Shown here piece after piece: positions 51,187 to 64,000 of a stretch of 64,000 nt of DNA. Both the position numbers and the translations under genes were made by a program. This stretch comes from Pardosa pseudoannulata (lineage: Eukaryota; Arthropoda; Arachnida; Araneae; Lycosidae). Position 1 is the stretch's first letter; each line of letters starts with the position of its first letter. The stretch lies in assembly GCA_032207245.1 (NCBI GenBank), contig CM063506.1:17037475-17101474 (forward strand), given 5' to 3'. A model generated the notes under the pieces. That model searched no databases and was not told where the DNA came from. It saw only the letters and a list, made by a program, of their open reading frames with translations.

Positions 51187-52309
51187 GTTTAATAAAGTTG
51201 AAACTAAAACAGTTCTAAGATATGCTTTTGTGTAGTAAAAATGTTTAATAAATATATTAAATATATTGTACGAATCCACAAAAAGTTATTTCGCAATGAA
51301 CATTTAAAAATGAAAATAACAAAAAATTTAATTATTTTACAAAAATTATCTGATATTAAGAAATGTTTTTAATGTGATATAGTTTTGCCTTAATGTGTAT
51401 AGTTGCAAAATTCCATGCTGTGGACCATCATTATCGATTTTTACATAAAAACGAGCGAAAGAATTAATAAACAGTTTATTTATTCATATATCTTCTTTAG
51501 TTCTTTTAAAGTCCTATAAAACTATATATTTGTCAGTAGAAGTAGATACATTTTAAGTAAAATATATAAGAAATATTCTTCCACATTTACTGTTTTTATT
51601 TATTTTTATTTATTTCCTTGATATGATTATTTAAAATGCATTTCGAACTCTCAATATAAAGAATAAATAAAATTAAATACAAACCATTTAGATTATATAA
51701 CATATGCTTTTGGAAAAGAGTAAAACCGTTTAAAATTGGATTTAAATTGTAAATGTAAAAGTAAAGCTTGCTAAATAATGATAAATTAAGTTAACTCGGC
51801 ATTTTCTATTAAAATAAAAATAACTGTTTTTCTTTTCATTAATAATATTTTCTTAAAACATTTGGAATAAATCTAACTGAGAATTTCTCAAAATATTGGT
51901 TATAATTCTTGAGAATTTTATAGTTATATGAGTAATAATTTACGCTTCTAATATCTTTCTTTAATTAATGAATTATTCAATTACAAAATGCCATAAGATC
52001 AAACGCATTCTTTTATAATTGTGTTAATTAAAAGAGCATTGAACTAATGATGAAGCTTAAATTTAATATTGTTCTTGAATATTTAATTAATTTTAACATA
52101 AATTCAGAATTCTCTACTAATAGGTCAGTTTCCTTCATTTTGTATAAATTATTATACAATATCTGAGAAAGGCACATTTTGAATCATAATTATTTAGCAA
52201 CTCTGAAATAAAAAAAAAATCGTAACAAACATGGAAAATTGTTTAGCTTGTTCTATTTCCAATAAATTTTGATTTTATTTCTTTTATTACAATTCTTAAA
52301 CAAACATTT

Positions 52310-52539
52310 TTAACCCGTTCGCTACCAACGTCTCGTATACGTGACGTAGGTATTTTCCTCTTATAAGTCCAGCGTCGCCTTTACGCGATGATCTAAGGTT
52401 GATATTGAGATACCAACATCACGTATGCTTAACAGGAGATCTGAACGTTTATTTTAAATTTTTAAATGCTAGATTTAATTACTAGATGGCGTAAACGGCA
52501 ACTCGTATGGCATTTACGTGCTGCTCCTCAAGGGGTTAA
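52310..52539. mobile_element. piggyBac-type MITE (unit 1)
   Basis: TTAA at 52310-52313 and 52536-52539. Inward termini are CCCGTTCGCTACC and CCCCTTGAGGAGC. Internal CGTATACGTGACGT and ATCACGTATGC motifs recall the subterminal ACGT-rich repeats of other TTAA elements. No coding sequence. Confidence 0.7.
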
Positions 52540-52649
52540 GGATGACATTATGTTCAAACAATGTTTAGTAATAAGTTTATCTCATTAAAAATGTATTATA
52601 ATTCTTTTACAAAATGTATGAAAACATATTTGAAATTCGGATCACTTGA

Positions 52650-52821
52650 TTGGTTTGGAGCGTTACGGTCTACTGTTTTGCACACGAGGGCTAATGAGAC
52701 CGGGACCTACTGCTTAAAGCCAATTACGAACGGCTACGAACATCCATGCCATAGTGGTATTCGAACCCATGAACTCCGGTACCGAAGGTCAGCGCTCTAA
52801 CCAATCGACCAGTGTTCGGCG
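52650..52821 (-). mobile_element. tRNA-derived SINE (family 1), unit 1
   Basis: Perfect 14-bp target duplication TTCGGATCACTTGA at 52636-52649 and 52822-52835. Minus-strand A box GGTCGATTGGTTAGAGCG and B box GGGTTCGAATACC. The body matches the family. Confidence 0.95.
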
Positions 52822-54119
52822 TTCGGATCACTTGAACGCGCGGTATAATGCAATACGTTTTTAGCAAATTTTTAAAGAACCGGAATTCAGTTAAACTAAT
52901 TTAATTTTTTTTAAATATACATAACTATTCCTCAAATCAAATGAACAAATCAATGATTAACAAATACACAACATTTTAAAAAATATTTAATGGAAAAAAC
53001 TGTCGATATATATAATTCATAGCAGAACAGTCGGATAATAAAGGAACACGGCAAAATTACAGTGATAATTAGAATATAAAAAAACAACACATTGTTTGTT
53101 TTTTTTACAAAATCTGCCTAATCATTAACATATTAATCCCAACACGATACTAGTTAAAATGTTGATCCATTGTAATGCTGTTTGTCTTGTTAATTGAAAT
53201 ATTCCAGTGAGGTGTTTTCAAATCCATCTGATTAGCAACGTATTTTCCTGTCAAATAATTCTTTACAGGTCCAAATAAATGAATATCCTAGGGAACTGCA
53301 TAAATTACTTATTATTGCTTAGTAAAAATTATTATTAAAACAATATACATTTACTTTCAAATAAAATAAAATACATTAATTACTCATTGCTTTTATACTA
53401 AATTCATGAAAACATAAATTATAGCTAATTACATTTCTTATTTAAAATGCATTTCGAACTCTCAATATAAAGAATAAATAAAATTAAATACAAACCATTT
53501 AGATTATATAACATACGCTTTTGGAAAACAGTAAAACCGTTTAAAATTGGATTTAAATTGTAAATGTAAAAGTAAAGCTTGCTAAATAATGATAAATTAA
53601 GTTAACTCAGCATTTTCTATTAAAATAAAAATAAATGTTTTTCTTTTTATTAATAATATTTTCTTAAAACATTTGGAATAATTCTAACTGAGAATTTCTC
53701 AAAATATGGGTTATAATTCTTGAGAATTTTATAGTTATATGAGTACTAAATTTACGCTTCTAATATCATTCTCTAATTAATGAATTATTCAATTACAAAG
53801 TGCCATAAGATCAAACGCATTCTTTTATAATTGTGTTAATTAAAAGACCATTCAACTAATGATGAAGCTTAAATTTAATATTGTTCTTGAATATTTAACT
53901 AATTTTAACATAAATTCAGAATTCTCTATTAAAAGGTCAGTTTCCTTCATTTTGTATAAATTATTATACAATATATGAGAAAAGCACATTTTGAATCATA
54001 TTTATTTAGCAACTCTGAAATTAAAAAAATCGCAACAAACATGATAAATTGTTTAGCATGCTCTATTTCCAATTAATTTTGATTTTATCACTTTTATTAC
54101 AATTCTTAAACAGACATTT

Positions 54120-54368
54120 TTAACCCATTCGCGACCAACGTCTCGTATACGTGACTTAGCTATTTCACTCTTATAAGTCCAGCCTCGTCTCTACGCGATG
54201 ATCTACGGTTGATATTGAGATACAAGCATCACGTATGTTTAACAGGAGATCTGAAAGTTTATTTTAAATTTTTAAATGCTAGATTTAATTACTAGATGGT
54301 GTAAACAGCAACGGTTTTCACAACGGTGAACTCTTATGTCATTTACGTGCTGGTCCTCAAGGGGTTAA
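54120..54368. mobile_element. piggyBac-type MITE (unit 2)
   Basis: Duplicate of 52310-52539, with TTAA at 54120-54123 and 54365-54368. About 20 bp longer near its right end. Confidence 0.7.
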
Positions 54369-54478
54369 GGATGATATTATGTTCAAACAATGTTTAGTAA
54401 TATGTTTATCTCATTAAAAATGTATTATAATTCTTTTACAAAATGTACGAAATCATATTTGAAATTCGGATCACTTGA

Positions 54479-54650
54479 TTGGTTTGGAGCGTTACGGTCT
54501 ACTGTTTTGCACACGAGGGCTAATGAGACCGGGACCTACTGCTTAAAGCCAATTACGAACGGCTACGAACATCCATACCATAGTGGGATTCGAACCCATG
54601 AACTCCGGTACCGAAGGTCAGCGCTCTAACCAATCGACCAGTGTTCGGCG
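54479..54650 (-). mobile_element. tRNA-derived SINE (family 1), unit 2
   Basis: Same insertion as 52650-52821, with the same TTCGGATCACTTGA flanks (54465-54478 and 54651-54664). It arose by the segmental duplication, not by new insertion. Confidence 0.95.
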
Positions 54651-55139
54651 TTCGGATCACTTGAACGCGCGGTATAATGCAATACGTTTTTAGCAAATTT
54701 TTAAAGAACCGGAATTCAGTTAAACTAATTTAATTTTTTTTTTAAATATACATAACTATTCCTCAAATCCAATGAACAAATCTGTGATTAACAACTACAC
54801 AACATTTAAAAAAATATTTCATGGAAAAAACTGTCGATATTTATTATTCATAGCAGGGCAGTCGGATAATAAAGAAACACGGCAAAATTACAGTGATAGT
54901 TAGAATGTAAAGACAACACATTGTTTTTTTTACAAAATCTGCCTAATAATTAACATATTAATCCCAACACGATACTAGTTAAAATGTCGATCCATTGTAA
55001 TGCTGTTTGTCTTGTTAATTGAGATATTCCAGTGAGCTGTTTTCAAATCCTTCTGATTAGCGAAGCATTTTCCTGTCAAATAATTCTTTAAAGGTCCAAA
55101 TAAATGAATAACCTAGGGAACTAAATCTGAACTGCATAA

Positions 55140-56320
55140 ATTACTTATTAAATTGCTTAGTAAAAATTATTATTAAAACTATATACCTTTACTTTCCCAT
55201 AAAATAAAATGCATTAATTACTCATTGCTTTTATACTAAATTCATGAAAACATAAATTATAGCTAATTACATTTCTCTCCTAAAATTATTTCCATTATAA
55301 CAAATAATTTACCAAATTATTGGTCCTCATACTTCCTCATATATAGAATATTACATTCGCATTACATTTAAACTATCTAGATGATAATTTAAAAAACAAT
55401 TATTTAAATTCTTTAATAAATAAATGAATACACTTGGGCACTAAATTTCGACTGCAAAAATAACTTTAAAAATTATTATTAAAAAATCATACCTTTAGTT
55501 TCATATAAAATAAAATGCATCAATTACTCGTTACTTTTATGCCAAATTCTAGAAAACATAAATTGTAGCTAATTACATTTCTCTGCTAAAATTATTTACA
55601 TTATAAGAAGTAATTTACCAAATTATTGGTTCTCATATTTAGAATATTACCTTCTCATTACATTTAAACTATCTAGATTATAACTTAAATAACAAATATT
55701 TAAATTCTTTTAATGAATAAATGAATACACTAGGGCACGAAATTTGTCTGCAAAAATTACTTAAAAAATTATTATTAAAACATCATACCTTTAGTTACAT
55801 ATAAAATAAAATGCATCAATTACTCATTACTTTTATGCTAAATTCAAAAAACATAAATTATATCTAATTACATTTCTCTGCTAAAATTATTTACATTATA
55901 AGAAGTAATTTACCAAATTATTGGTCCTCATATTTAGAATATTACCTTCTCGTTACATTTAAACTATCTAGATGATAATTTAAAAAACAATTATTTAAAT
56001 TCTTTTAATGAATAAATGAATACACTTGGGCACTAAATTTCGACTGCAAAAATTACTTTAAAAATTATTATTGAAACATCATACCTTTAGTTTCATATTA
56101 AATAAAATGCATTAATTACTCATTACTTTTATGCTAAATTCTAGAAAACATAAATTATAGCTAATTACATTTCTCTGCTAAAATTATTTACATTATAAGA
56201 AATAATTTACCAAATTATCGCTCCTAATATTTCCTCATATTTAGAATATTACCTTATCATTATATTTAATCTACCTAAATGATAATTAAAAAAAACAATT
56301 ATTTAAATTCTTTTATTTTA
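55140..56320. repeat. Tandem array of about 297-306 bp units
   Basis: The anchor CTAATTACATTTCTC recurs at 55263, 55569, 55864 and 56161 (spacings 306, 295, 297). Units share AATTTACCAAATTATTGGTC, AATGAATACACTWGGGCAC and AAAATTATTATTAAAAC blocks. The last 140 bp of each segmental duplication unit are homologous to part of this unit. Confidence 0.9.
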
Positions 56321-56446
56321 CCTCACTATTTTAATCAGCTTTCTTTAATTTGTTTTAAAAAACTACAAAACTAGCGTATTTCCCGAATTCATTAGTAAGA
56401 ATTCTATAAAATTCCTGTAAAAATATTCTTGAGTATTTTATTCTAT

Positions 56447-56448
<2 letters not shown>

Positions 56449-56517
<69 letters not shown>
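56449..56517. repeat. (CA)n-(TA)n microsatellite
   Basis: Short (CA)n then about 55 bp of (TA)n. Confidence 0.95.
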
Positions 56518-56518
<1 letters not shown>

Positions 56519-57380
56519 CATAAAATAAATAATGCATTCTTCCAGTTAATATAATGGTCCAATTGAATTTTTTCACGAAAAATTTCAGGAAATTAAATGT
56601 AGATCATAACAATGTTTTTTGAGAGGCATTAAACGTGTTCAGTGTAAAATTTTACTATTTTATTAAAATCAGAGGTGAAGGGAGGCAGCTATATCACATG
56701 ACTTGACATTTCTAATAATGCAATATACATAAATCAATCTTTCTACTTCTGTCACTGGTACACATTTTTGATTTATATATTTCTGCAATTTAGCTTTCTA
56801 TTGAAAATCTATGAAAGACCTTTTTAACAAGTAATGTCCTTATAAAAACTTATTAGGTTAGTTACGATTTGTACATTTTTTCTCTGAATAGCAGAATTGC
56901 TTTAAAAACACTTTCCTTAAATTATCGAAACGTTTCGTAACTCCATCTTTATATATCCATTCTAGTTCCTGGATACAATGCAAATGTTACAAAAGTAGTG
57001 ACTCGGGTTCAAATCTTAGTTTGATAGTTTTTTTCTTTCTTTAAATGATTGTTTATAATTTTTATGCCTTCGCAATGGATTTTTTTTTCATTTGATATAT
57101 AAACCTCACTTATTTCTAACACACCCAAAAAATCCTATAAACAAGTGTATAAATAAAAAATTCTTAGCAAGTAATGTATAAAAAAAATTTTAAGTCAATT
57201 CTTACTTAGGTCAACAAAGAAAAAAATTATTACAAGTAATTACAATTAATATAAACATGTATATACATATAACAGAATCACAATCATAATATTAAGTAGC
57301 AAAATAGAAAGGGAATTTTCCATTTTCCTTTCTATATATGGTGTTGCACTATTACTTTTGTTTGTTATTATTTATTCGCT
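56518..57380. other. Intronic sequence, nothing recognised
   Basis: AT-rich, no recognised element. Confidence 0.35.
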
Positions 57381-57384
57381 TTCT

Positions 57385-58055
57385 TTTTTTTCGTTTCTAA
57401 TTTATGAAGCTAATTATGGTGGCCTATAATTTCTCATTCTATCCATCTCTTGTAATGCTTCACTATTGTAAGGAACCTTTCCAGTGAGTTTCGAGCAGTC
57501 CAGTTCTTCAATTAATAGTGTATCTAATGATTTCACACAACTAAAGTGACATATTTCTTTTCGTTTCTAATTTATGAAGCTAATAATGGCCTATAATTTC
57601 TCATGCTATTCATCTCTTGTAATGCTTCATTATTTTAAGGAACCTTTCAAGTGAGTTTCGACCAGTCCAGTTCTTCAATTAATAGTCCATCTAAAGATTT
57701 CACACAATTAAATGCGACATTTTATTTTTTCGTTTCTAATTTATGAAGCTAATTGTGGTCTATAACTTCTCATTTTATCCCTGTCTTGTAATGCTTCATT
57801 ATTTTAAGGAACCTTTCAAGTGAGTTTCAAGCAGTCCAGTTCTTCAATTAATAGTCCATCTAAAGATTTCACAAAATTAAAGGCGATATATTATTTTTTC
57901 GTTTCTAATTTATGAAGCTAATTGTGGTCTATAATTTCTCATCTTATCCCTCTCTTGTAATGCTTCATTATTGTAAGGAACCTTTCAAGTGAGTTTCTAG
58001 CAGTCCAGTTCTTCAATTAATAGTCCCTCTAATGATTTCACACTAAAGCGACATA
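57385..58055. repeat. Tandem array of four 170-bp units
   Basis: The anchor TCGTTTCTAATTTATGAAGC recurs at 57391, 57561, 57730 and 57899 (spacings 170, 169, 169). Units share TCTTGTAATGCTTCATTATT, GGAACCTTTCAAGTGAGTTT and CAGTCCAGTTCTTCAATTAA blocks. Confidence 0.93.
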
Positions 58056-58733
58056 TGCTTGACCTGCTGCGAAGAGTTTTCATCCTAGATATATTACTGC
58101 ATAATCTAGTGATACCTTGCGTCTTATGTACTGTATATGCCAATGATAGCATTAGTGCTAGCATTCTTCGTGTCAACACCGTAGCTACATTTGGCAGGGA
58201 ATTGCACTAATATCGGCTTAAATCTGTGAACGCCATTATTGCCAAAGTTAACCGTGACTGTTGGAAATTAATGAATTAAATGTAATTAATAAATTAATAC
58301 TTGAAAAAACTAACATCAAGTATCATCCAAGTTTAAAAAATGCATTTAAGCTGGAATGTATTTTATTAGCGATTGAAAATTTGAACGAGATATATAAATA
58401 TATATAGGGAGAACGTAAACTAACAGTATGAATAGAAAAATGTTCAACATCGGATTGAGATTATCATGTGATTAAGATACAGCATATGAAAGGTACTAAA
58501 TAAGTCATTTCTTACTTTTTCAGTTTTCTTATCTAAAGAAAAATGAATGGCAAAAATCAAAAATTTCTAGAAGATAATTAAAGCAGAGCTTATTTTATTT
58601 GTAGTTATTGTACATATGCATTGGCTCAATCACACGCAGAAAGCAAAAAGTTATTAATGCTGCCTTTACCCTCGTTGGCTGCAAACACATATTAATCCCA
58701 ACTTGAAACAGAATCTTTTACTGCAATATTGAT

Positions 58734-58736
<3 letters not shown>

Positions 58737-58807
<71 letters not shown>
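58737..58807. repeat. (TA)n microsatellite
   Basis: About 70 bp of pure (TA)n. Confidence 0.95.
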
Positions 58808-60202
<1,395 letters not shown>

Positions 60203-60988
60203 TGTCAGTATAGATATATGTTATGTCCTGGATTGTCCGTCTTTAATTAAGCAATCGGGACACTATTTTTCTTCAATTTCATTCATTATTTATATCCAAG
60301 ACATGAGTGACTAGTATGTTTAACACTAAGTACTGCGGCGGCACGAAGTCTCACACGAGAGCTACTGATCTCAAAGACATTACTAGTCTAATTGACATGA
60401 CTAGTTAACTCACGGCTGGGACAAGATCATAATAACTGACAAACTGTCGGCTGGGGAAAGAATATACTAACTAGCTAGCTGACGTCTGGGGAGATAATGT
60501 CTCCTTTTCTAACTGACGTCTGGATAGAGAAAATGAACTCTTTTTTCAAAAATATAAAATCTTATCTTATGAGGTTTTTTGTGAGGGGGGTTGTGTCTGA
60601 CCATTTAGAATTTGCTAGGGCGTGTTTGGGACGTTCTTCGACTTCTTAATTTGTTCTTGCACTTTTAATTTTTGTTTTTAGTCTAACTGTGGGACGCTAT
60701 CCTGTGCGGTACAGGTGGCTGGCACGGAGATTAACTCCCAGAAATTAAGTGACTCTATAGCGATATTGTGGATTTACCCGTTTGATTAACGTCAAAAGGG
60801 GATTAAACTTCATGGCCCACAGATGGCTCACATGTGTGTTTTTCCTAGAGGTCTTGTTTGTTTCACACACTTAGGTTCTTTGTAAGGTTTTTTTCCTTAT
60901 TACTTTTTGTTTTCGGGGGATTTATTCCTAGATTTTTTATTGCTATGGGACAATATTCCCTTATTACAATATTATACCAATCCTATAT
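60203..60988 (+). mobile_element. (TA)n-bounded repeat family C, copy 2
   Basis: Aligns along its length with 26881-27622. It begins TGTCAGTATAGATATATGTT at the (TA)n edge and ends in ATTACAATATTATACCAATC before the next (TA)n. Near 60415-60530 it has extra copies of an 'ACTGAC-TCTGG' motif (ACAAACTGTCGGCTGGGG, AGCTGACGTCTGGGGAG, ACTGACGTCTGG), where copy 1 has fewer. An AATAA-type signal lies on the minus strand near 60290. Confidence 0.72.
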
Positions 60989-61316
<328 letters not shown>

Positions 61317-61567
61317 GCATAAAATAACAAATGTTCTGTAACATTTTTACATTTGTTATGGAAAAATAATTTATTTACAGATATTATTTTATCCAACCTA
61401 GTAAGAAATTAACAGAATTTACAAAGAAGAAAAAGTATGAAGTCATATTTCAAGCATTTAATCATTCCAATTAAATCCTACCATTAAAAGTTTAAATAAA
61501 ATACATGTCAAGAAATTTGAATTTCATAAAAATAAAATACAAGAAATGAAGAATTATTTTAACTTAC

Positions 61568-61645
61568 AGCATTTTAAAGCTAGGGAGATGAGCTGCAAAA
61601 ACACCATCCGATATTTTTTTCAAATTCGGAGCCTGTGTAATGTAC
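61568..61645 (-). CDS. LRR exon A of an LGR/glycoprotein-hormone-receptor-like gene
   Basis: On the minus strand a textbook acceptor (ACTTTTTTTTTAATTTTCAG) precedes a 78-base block followed by the consensus donor GTAAGT (61567-61562). After one leading base come 25 codons plus two bases. The peptide begins YITQAPNLKKISDGVF and ends AAHLPSFKM. This is a leucine-rich repeat of the I---NL--I---F--LP--- form, the counterpart of the FSHR/TSHR repeat immediately before the ISNTGI/IFNTGL repeat. Its trailing bases CT join the leading G of exon B (2463-2540) to give Leu at the consensus position. The leading G would complete an xxG codon (Leu expected). The protein would be a cell-surface receptor whose LRR ectodomain binds its ligand. 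The upstream exon lies beyond the window. Confidence 0.75.
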
Positions 61646-62042
61646 CTGAAAATTAAAAAAAAAGTAATTAGAACCATTATTTTTATACCCGTTTTTGGCA
61701 GAAGGGATGAGAAACAAAAAAACTTTTTTGGAAGAGTATATGCATTAATGACTGCATTAAGTGAATTTTTTTAGAAAAATGTTTAGAGAACCGAATCGAT
61801 TAATATCTGATTTAAAGAGATATAGTACATCCCGAGCTAAAGCATTATCCTTTTAACAGTATTTCTGTATTTTAGGATATTTAAATAAGTTATCTTTGTT
61901 TTGGAATAAATTTATGCATGTTCGTTAATAAGATTGTGTTATAGATTATAGATATGATAAAAATAACCAGTTTAAACTAGTTGTAGTTGAAAGATATAAT
62001 AAATATAACAAATTAAAAATATTTTATCCACATTAGAATTCT
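61646..62042. other. Intronic sequence upstream of exon A
   Basis: Holds the polypyrimidine tract and acceptor of exon A. Otherwise nothing recognised. Confidence 0.4.
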
Positions 62043-62187
<145 letters not shown>

Positions 62188-62259
62188 TTTACAAACAAAA
62201 TCTATTTTGAATATCTATCTTGTTACAAGCCTAAAACTATTTACGCATAAAGGTATCTT

Positions 62260-62434
62260 GGTTTGATTTGGACTGCTACGGTCTACTTTTTGCAACACGA
62301 TTACTAATGAGACCGGGACCTACAGCTAAAAGCCGAATTCCAAACGGCTACGAACATCCATGCCACTGCAGGATTCGAACCCACGAACTCCGTTACCGAA
62401 AGCCAGCACCCTAACCAAATGGCCATCGTTCGGC
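62260..62434 (-). mobile_element. tRNA-derived SINE (family 1)
   Basis: The flanks TAAAGGTATCTT (62248-62259) and TAAAGGTACCTT (62435-62446) form a 12-bp target duplication with one mismatch. Minus-strand A box GGCCATTTGGTTAGGGTGC and B box GGGTTCGAATCC. The body matches the family. Confidence 0.93.
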
Positions 62435-62446
62435 TAAAGGTACCTT

Positions 62447-63563
62447 AATACGTAAAATATTAAATAGATCATTTTTTTTTTTTTTTGAATTTTTGGTTTG
62501 TTTGTTTTATTATAATTGAGGTTCAAACAATAAAGATATTTCTTCTTAATTAAAAATAGTAATTTAATTTGAAATAACCTAATTTTAAATATTTTCTTAA
62601 TGTATGTGAGTAACTTTTTTTTTACATTTAGTGCACATAATTTCTATAAAATGTGTTAATTTTTAAGACAAAATTTTTAAAATGTGTCTTTTTTAAAGAC
62701 CTGAAAATTTTGCTGTAATAAAGAGCCCAACTTCTTCTGTTTTAATAAATTAAATAATATCTTTTATAACAAAGTTCTACAAAGTTGAAAACATTAAATT
62801 CAAGTCGAATTAAATATTTTTGAAAAATAAGACTGTAAAGTAAAAGGTTTATTACGCAGTTCGTTTCGATTTTTAGCTATTTGAATGTTACATCAAGATG
62901 CAGAAACAGAATTTTATAAGACGTTATACTATAAGCAAACTCCACGAGTCCAGAACTAGGTTTGTTATTATATATGATTACAGCTGTCTTTAAATATCTT
63001 TGTGGTTCTGTCTATATGTCCACTATGTATTCATAAATGGTGGATTAATATACATAAATTTGACTTGGTAATTAAGCTAAAGTTTTGGAAGGTTTTGCGT
63101 AAGATCAAGTTGATCGAAATTAAAGCATATAATGGCTATAGAATTCTTCTTTTTTACCTTCACTGGGTCTGGTGAGCTTTATAACTTCGGCGCCATTTCA
63201 TACACAAGGTCAAGGTCTTGGTAGTTGGTTTTTCCTTAGTACCTAGCAGTGATAAAATGCACTACTTCAACCTCCGAACGAATAAAAATCAAAAACATAA
63301 TTTATTGAATTAAGAAAAACAAGTTGCCAAACGAGAATTTAGTACGCTAACAGCGGCTTTCGAAAAACGAAAAAATTTGTAAGGTGAGAAATCAATAATT
63401 CATATAACAATGCATATGTTACAATGCATTTTTTAATAATGTGCTAAATTTATCACAGTTTTTTTTTAAACTTAATTTGCATGGTAGCATATAAAATGCA
63501 CTTTAGAATGACGTATTTTATATTAATAACCAGATTTAATTTACCCTTAATTATTTTTTATTG

Positions 63564-63567
<4 letters not shown>
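62447..63567. other. Intronic sequence, nothing recognised
   Basis: AT-rich. On the minus strand at 63160-63240 a GC-richer block ends CCCAGTGAAG followed by GTAAAA, donor-like. Its frames are not leucine-rich and no good acceptor precedes it, so I do not call an exon. Confidence 0.35.
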
Positions 63568-63636
<69 letters not shown>

Positions 63637-63752
63637 TTGATATATTTATATATTTTGTTTATATATATGTATATATATATATATTTGTTGCTATATAAGA
63701 AATATGCTGTGAGTATAAAATGTATATATATATATGTATATATATATATATG
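63568..63752. repeat. (TA)n microsatellite, interrupted
   Basis: (TA)n for about 60 bp, then interrupted TA-rich sequence to about 63752. Confidence 0.9.
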
Positions 63753-64000
63753 TGGGCAAATTTATCAGTTTTAAAATTTTAAAAATGAAGTTAACATCAG
63801 TTGCCGAGACAATTTAAATTACCTTTAACGGAAAGATGTGTGTAGAAGAAGAGTTAGTTTTAATAAAATTACATACAATTTGAAACATATTTACATGTGA
63901 TGTTGGTCGTATAAAATGTTTAAGTATTTATATAAATGCATTTATTTTACTATAAACAATAAAAGAAACTGCTAAATTCCTTCGAGTCTCTCTGAGGTCT

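Larger units (their letters stand above)
51631..53441. repeat. Segmental tandem duplication, unit 1 (about 1.81 kb)
   Basis: Starts TTAAAATGCATTTCGAACTC and repeats from 53442 with almost the same sequence throughout (AAAATGC anchors at 51633 and 53444, offset 1811). It carries a piggyBac MITE (52310-52539) and a SINE (52650-52821) at equivalent positions in both units. Confidence 0.93.
53442..55280. repeat. Segmental tandem duplication, unit 2 (about 1.84 kb)
   Basis: Second copy of 51631-53441. Differences are scattered substitutions and small indels, including about 20 extra bases (ACGGTTTTCACAACGGTGAA) in its MITE and an insertion near 55128. The tail (from about 55140) grades into the 297-bp array that follows. 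Confidence 0.93.

Noticed and set aside
63150..63260. Possible upstream exon on the minus strand ending at a donor-like GTAAAA
   Set aside because: Frames contain stops or are not leucine-rich, the acceptor is weak, and the length and phase do not fit the LRR exon series.

Overview
This is a eukaryotic, strongly AT-rich window with no compact genes. It looks like an arthropod genome. A spider or other arachnid is my guess from the mix of tRNA-derived SINEs, Tc1, mariner, piggyBac, pogo and Harbinger-like elements and very long (TA)n tracts, but nothing in the sequence proves the species.

The only host-gene sequence I can support is two 78-bp exons on the minus strand, at 61568-61645 (upstream exon A) and 2463-2540 (downstream exon B). 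Each has a polypyrimidine-AG acceptor and a perfect GTAAGT donor. Each encodes one 26-residue leucine-rich repeat, and the phases fit (A ends with two codon bases, B starts with one). The joined reading matches two consecutive repeats of the ectodomain of LGR/glycoprotein-hormone receptors (FSHR/TSHR type), which are known for LRR exons of 69-78 bp. So nearly the whole window (2541-61567, 59,027 bp) appears to be one giant intron. Positions 1-2462 are the start of the next intron and 61646-64000 the end of the preceding one.

Everything else is transposon debris, satellites and microsatellites.
1-2.4 kb: internally deleted pogo/Tigger element, and a solo LTR with GTAAT target duplications 58 bp from exon B.
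3.7-10.4 kb: SINE fragment, two solo LTRs of one family in inverted orientation, and tandem arrays of about 316, 142 and 190 bp.
10.9-18.3 kb: a 1.9-kb piggyBac with TTAA ends and a deleted transposase, a decayed mariner, and a solo LTR inserted in the reading frame of a non-LTR retrotransposon.
18.4-22.2 kb: a 175-bp array and a Harbinger-like element with about 48-bp inverted termini.
22.6-36.5 kb: Tc1 remnants, huge (TA)n tracts, repeat families bounded by (TA)n, SINEs, a candidate LTR and a piggyBac MITE.
36.6-39.2 kb: a 480-bp array with a MITE inside one unit.
41.6-43.2 kb: a second piggyBac relic, followed by several hundred bases of (TA)n and more repeat copies.
50.6-58.1 kb: two SINE families, a 1.8-kb tandem segmental duplication carrying a piggyBac MITE and a SINE, then arrays of about 297 and 170 bp.
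58.7-64 kb: further (TA)n, the second copy of an 800-bp (TA)n-bounded repeat, exon A, and another SINE.

No transposase or retroelement gene is intact, so the window shows old, non-autonomous or solo copies that together inflated one intron of a receptor gene.
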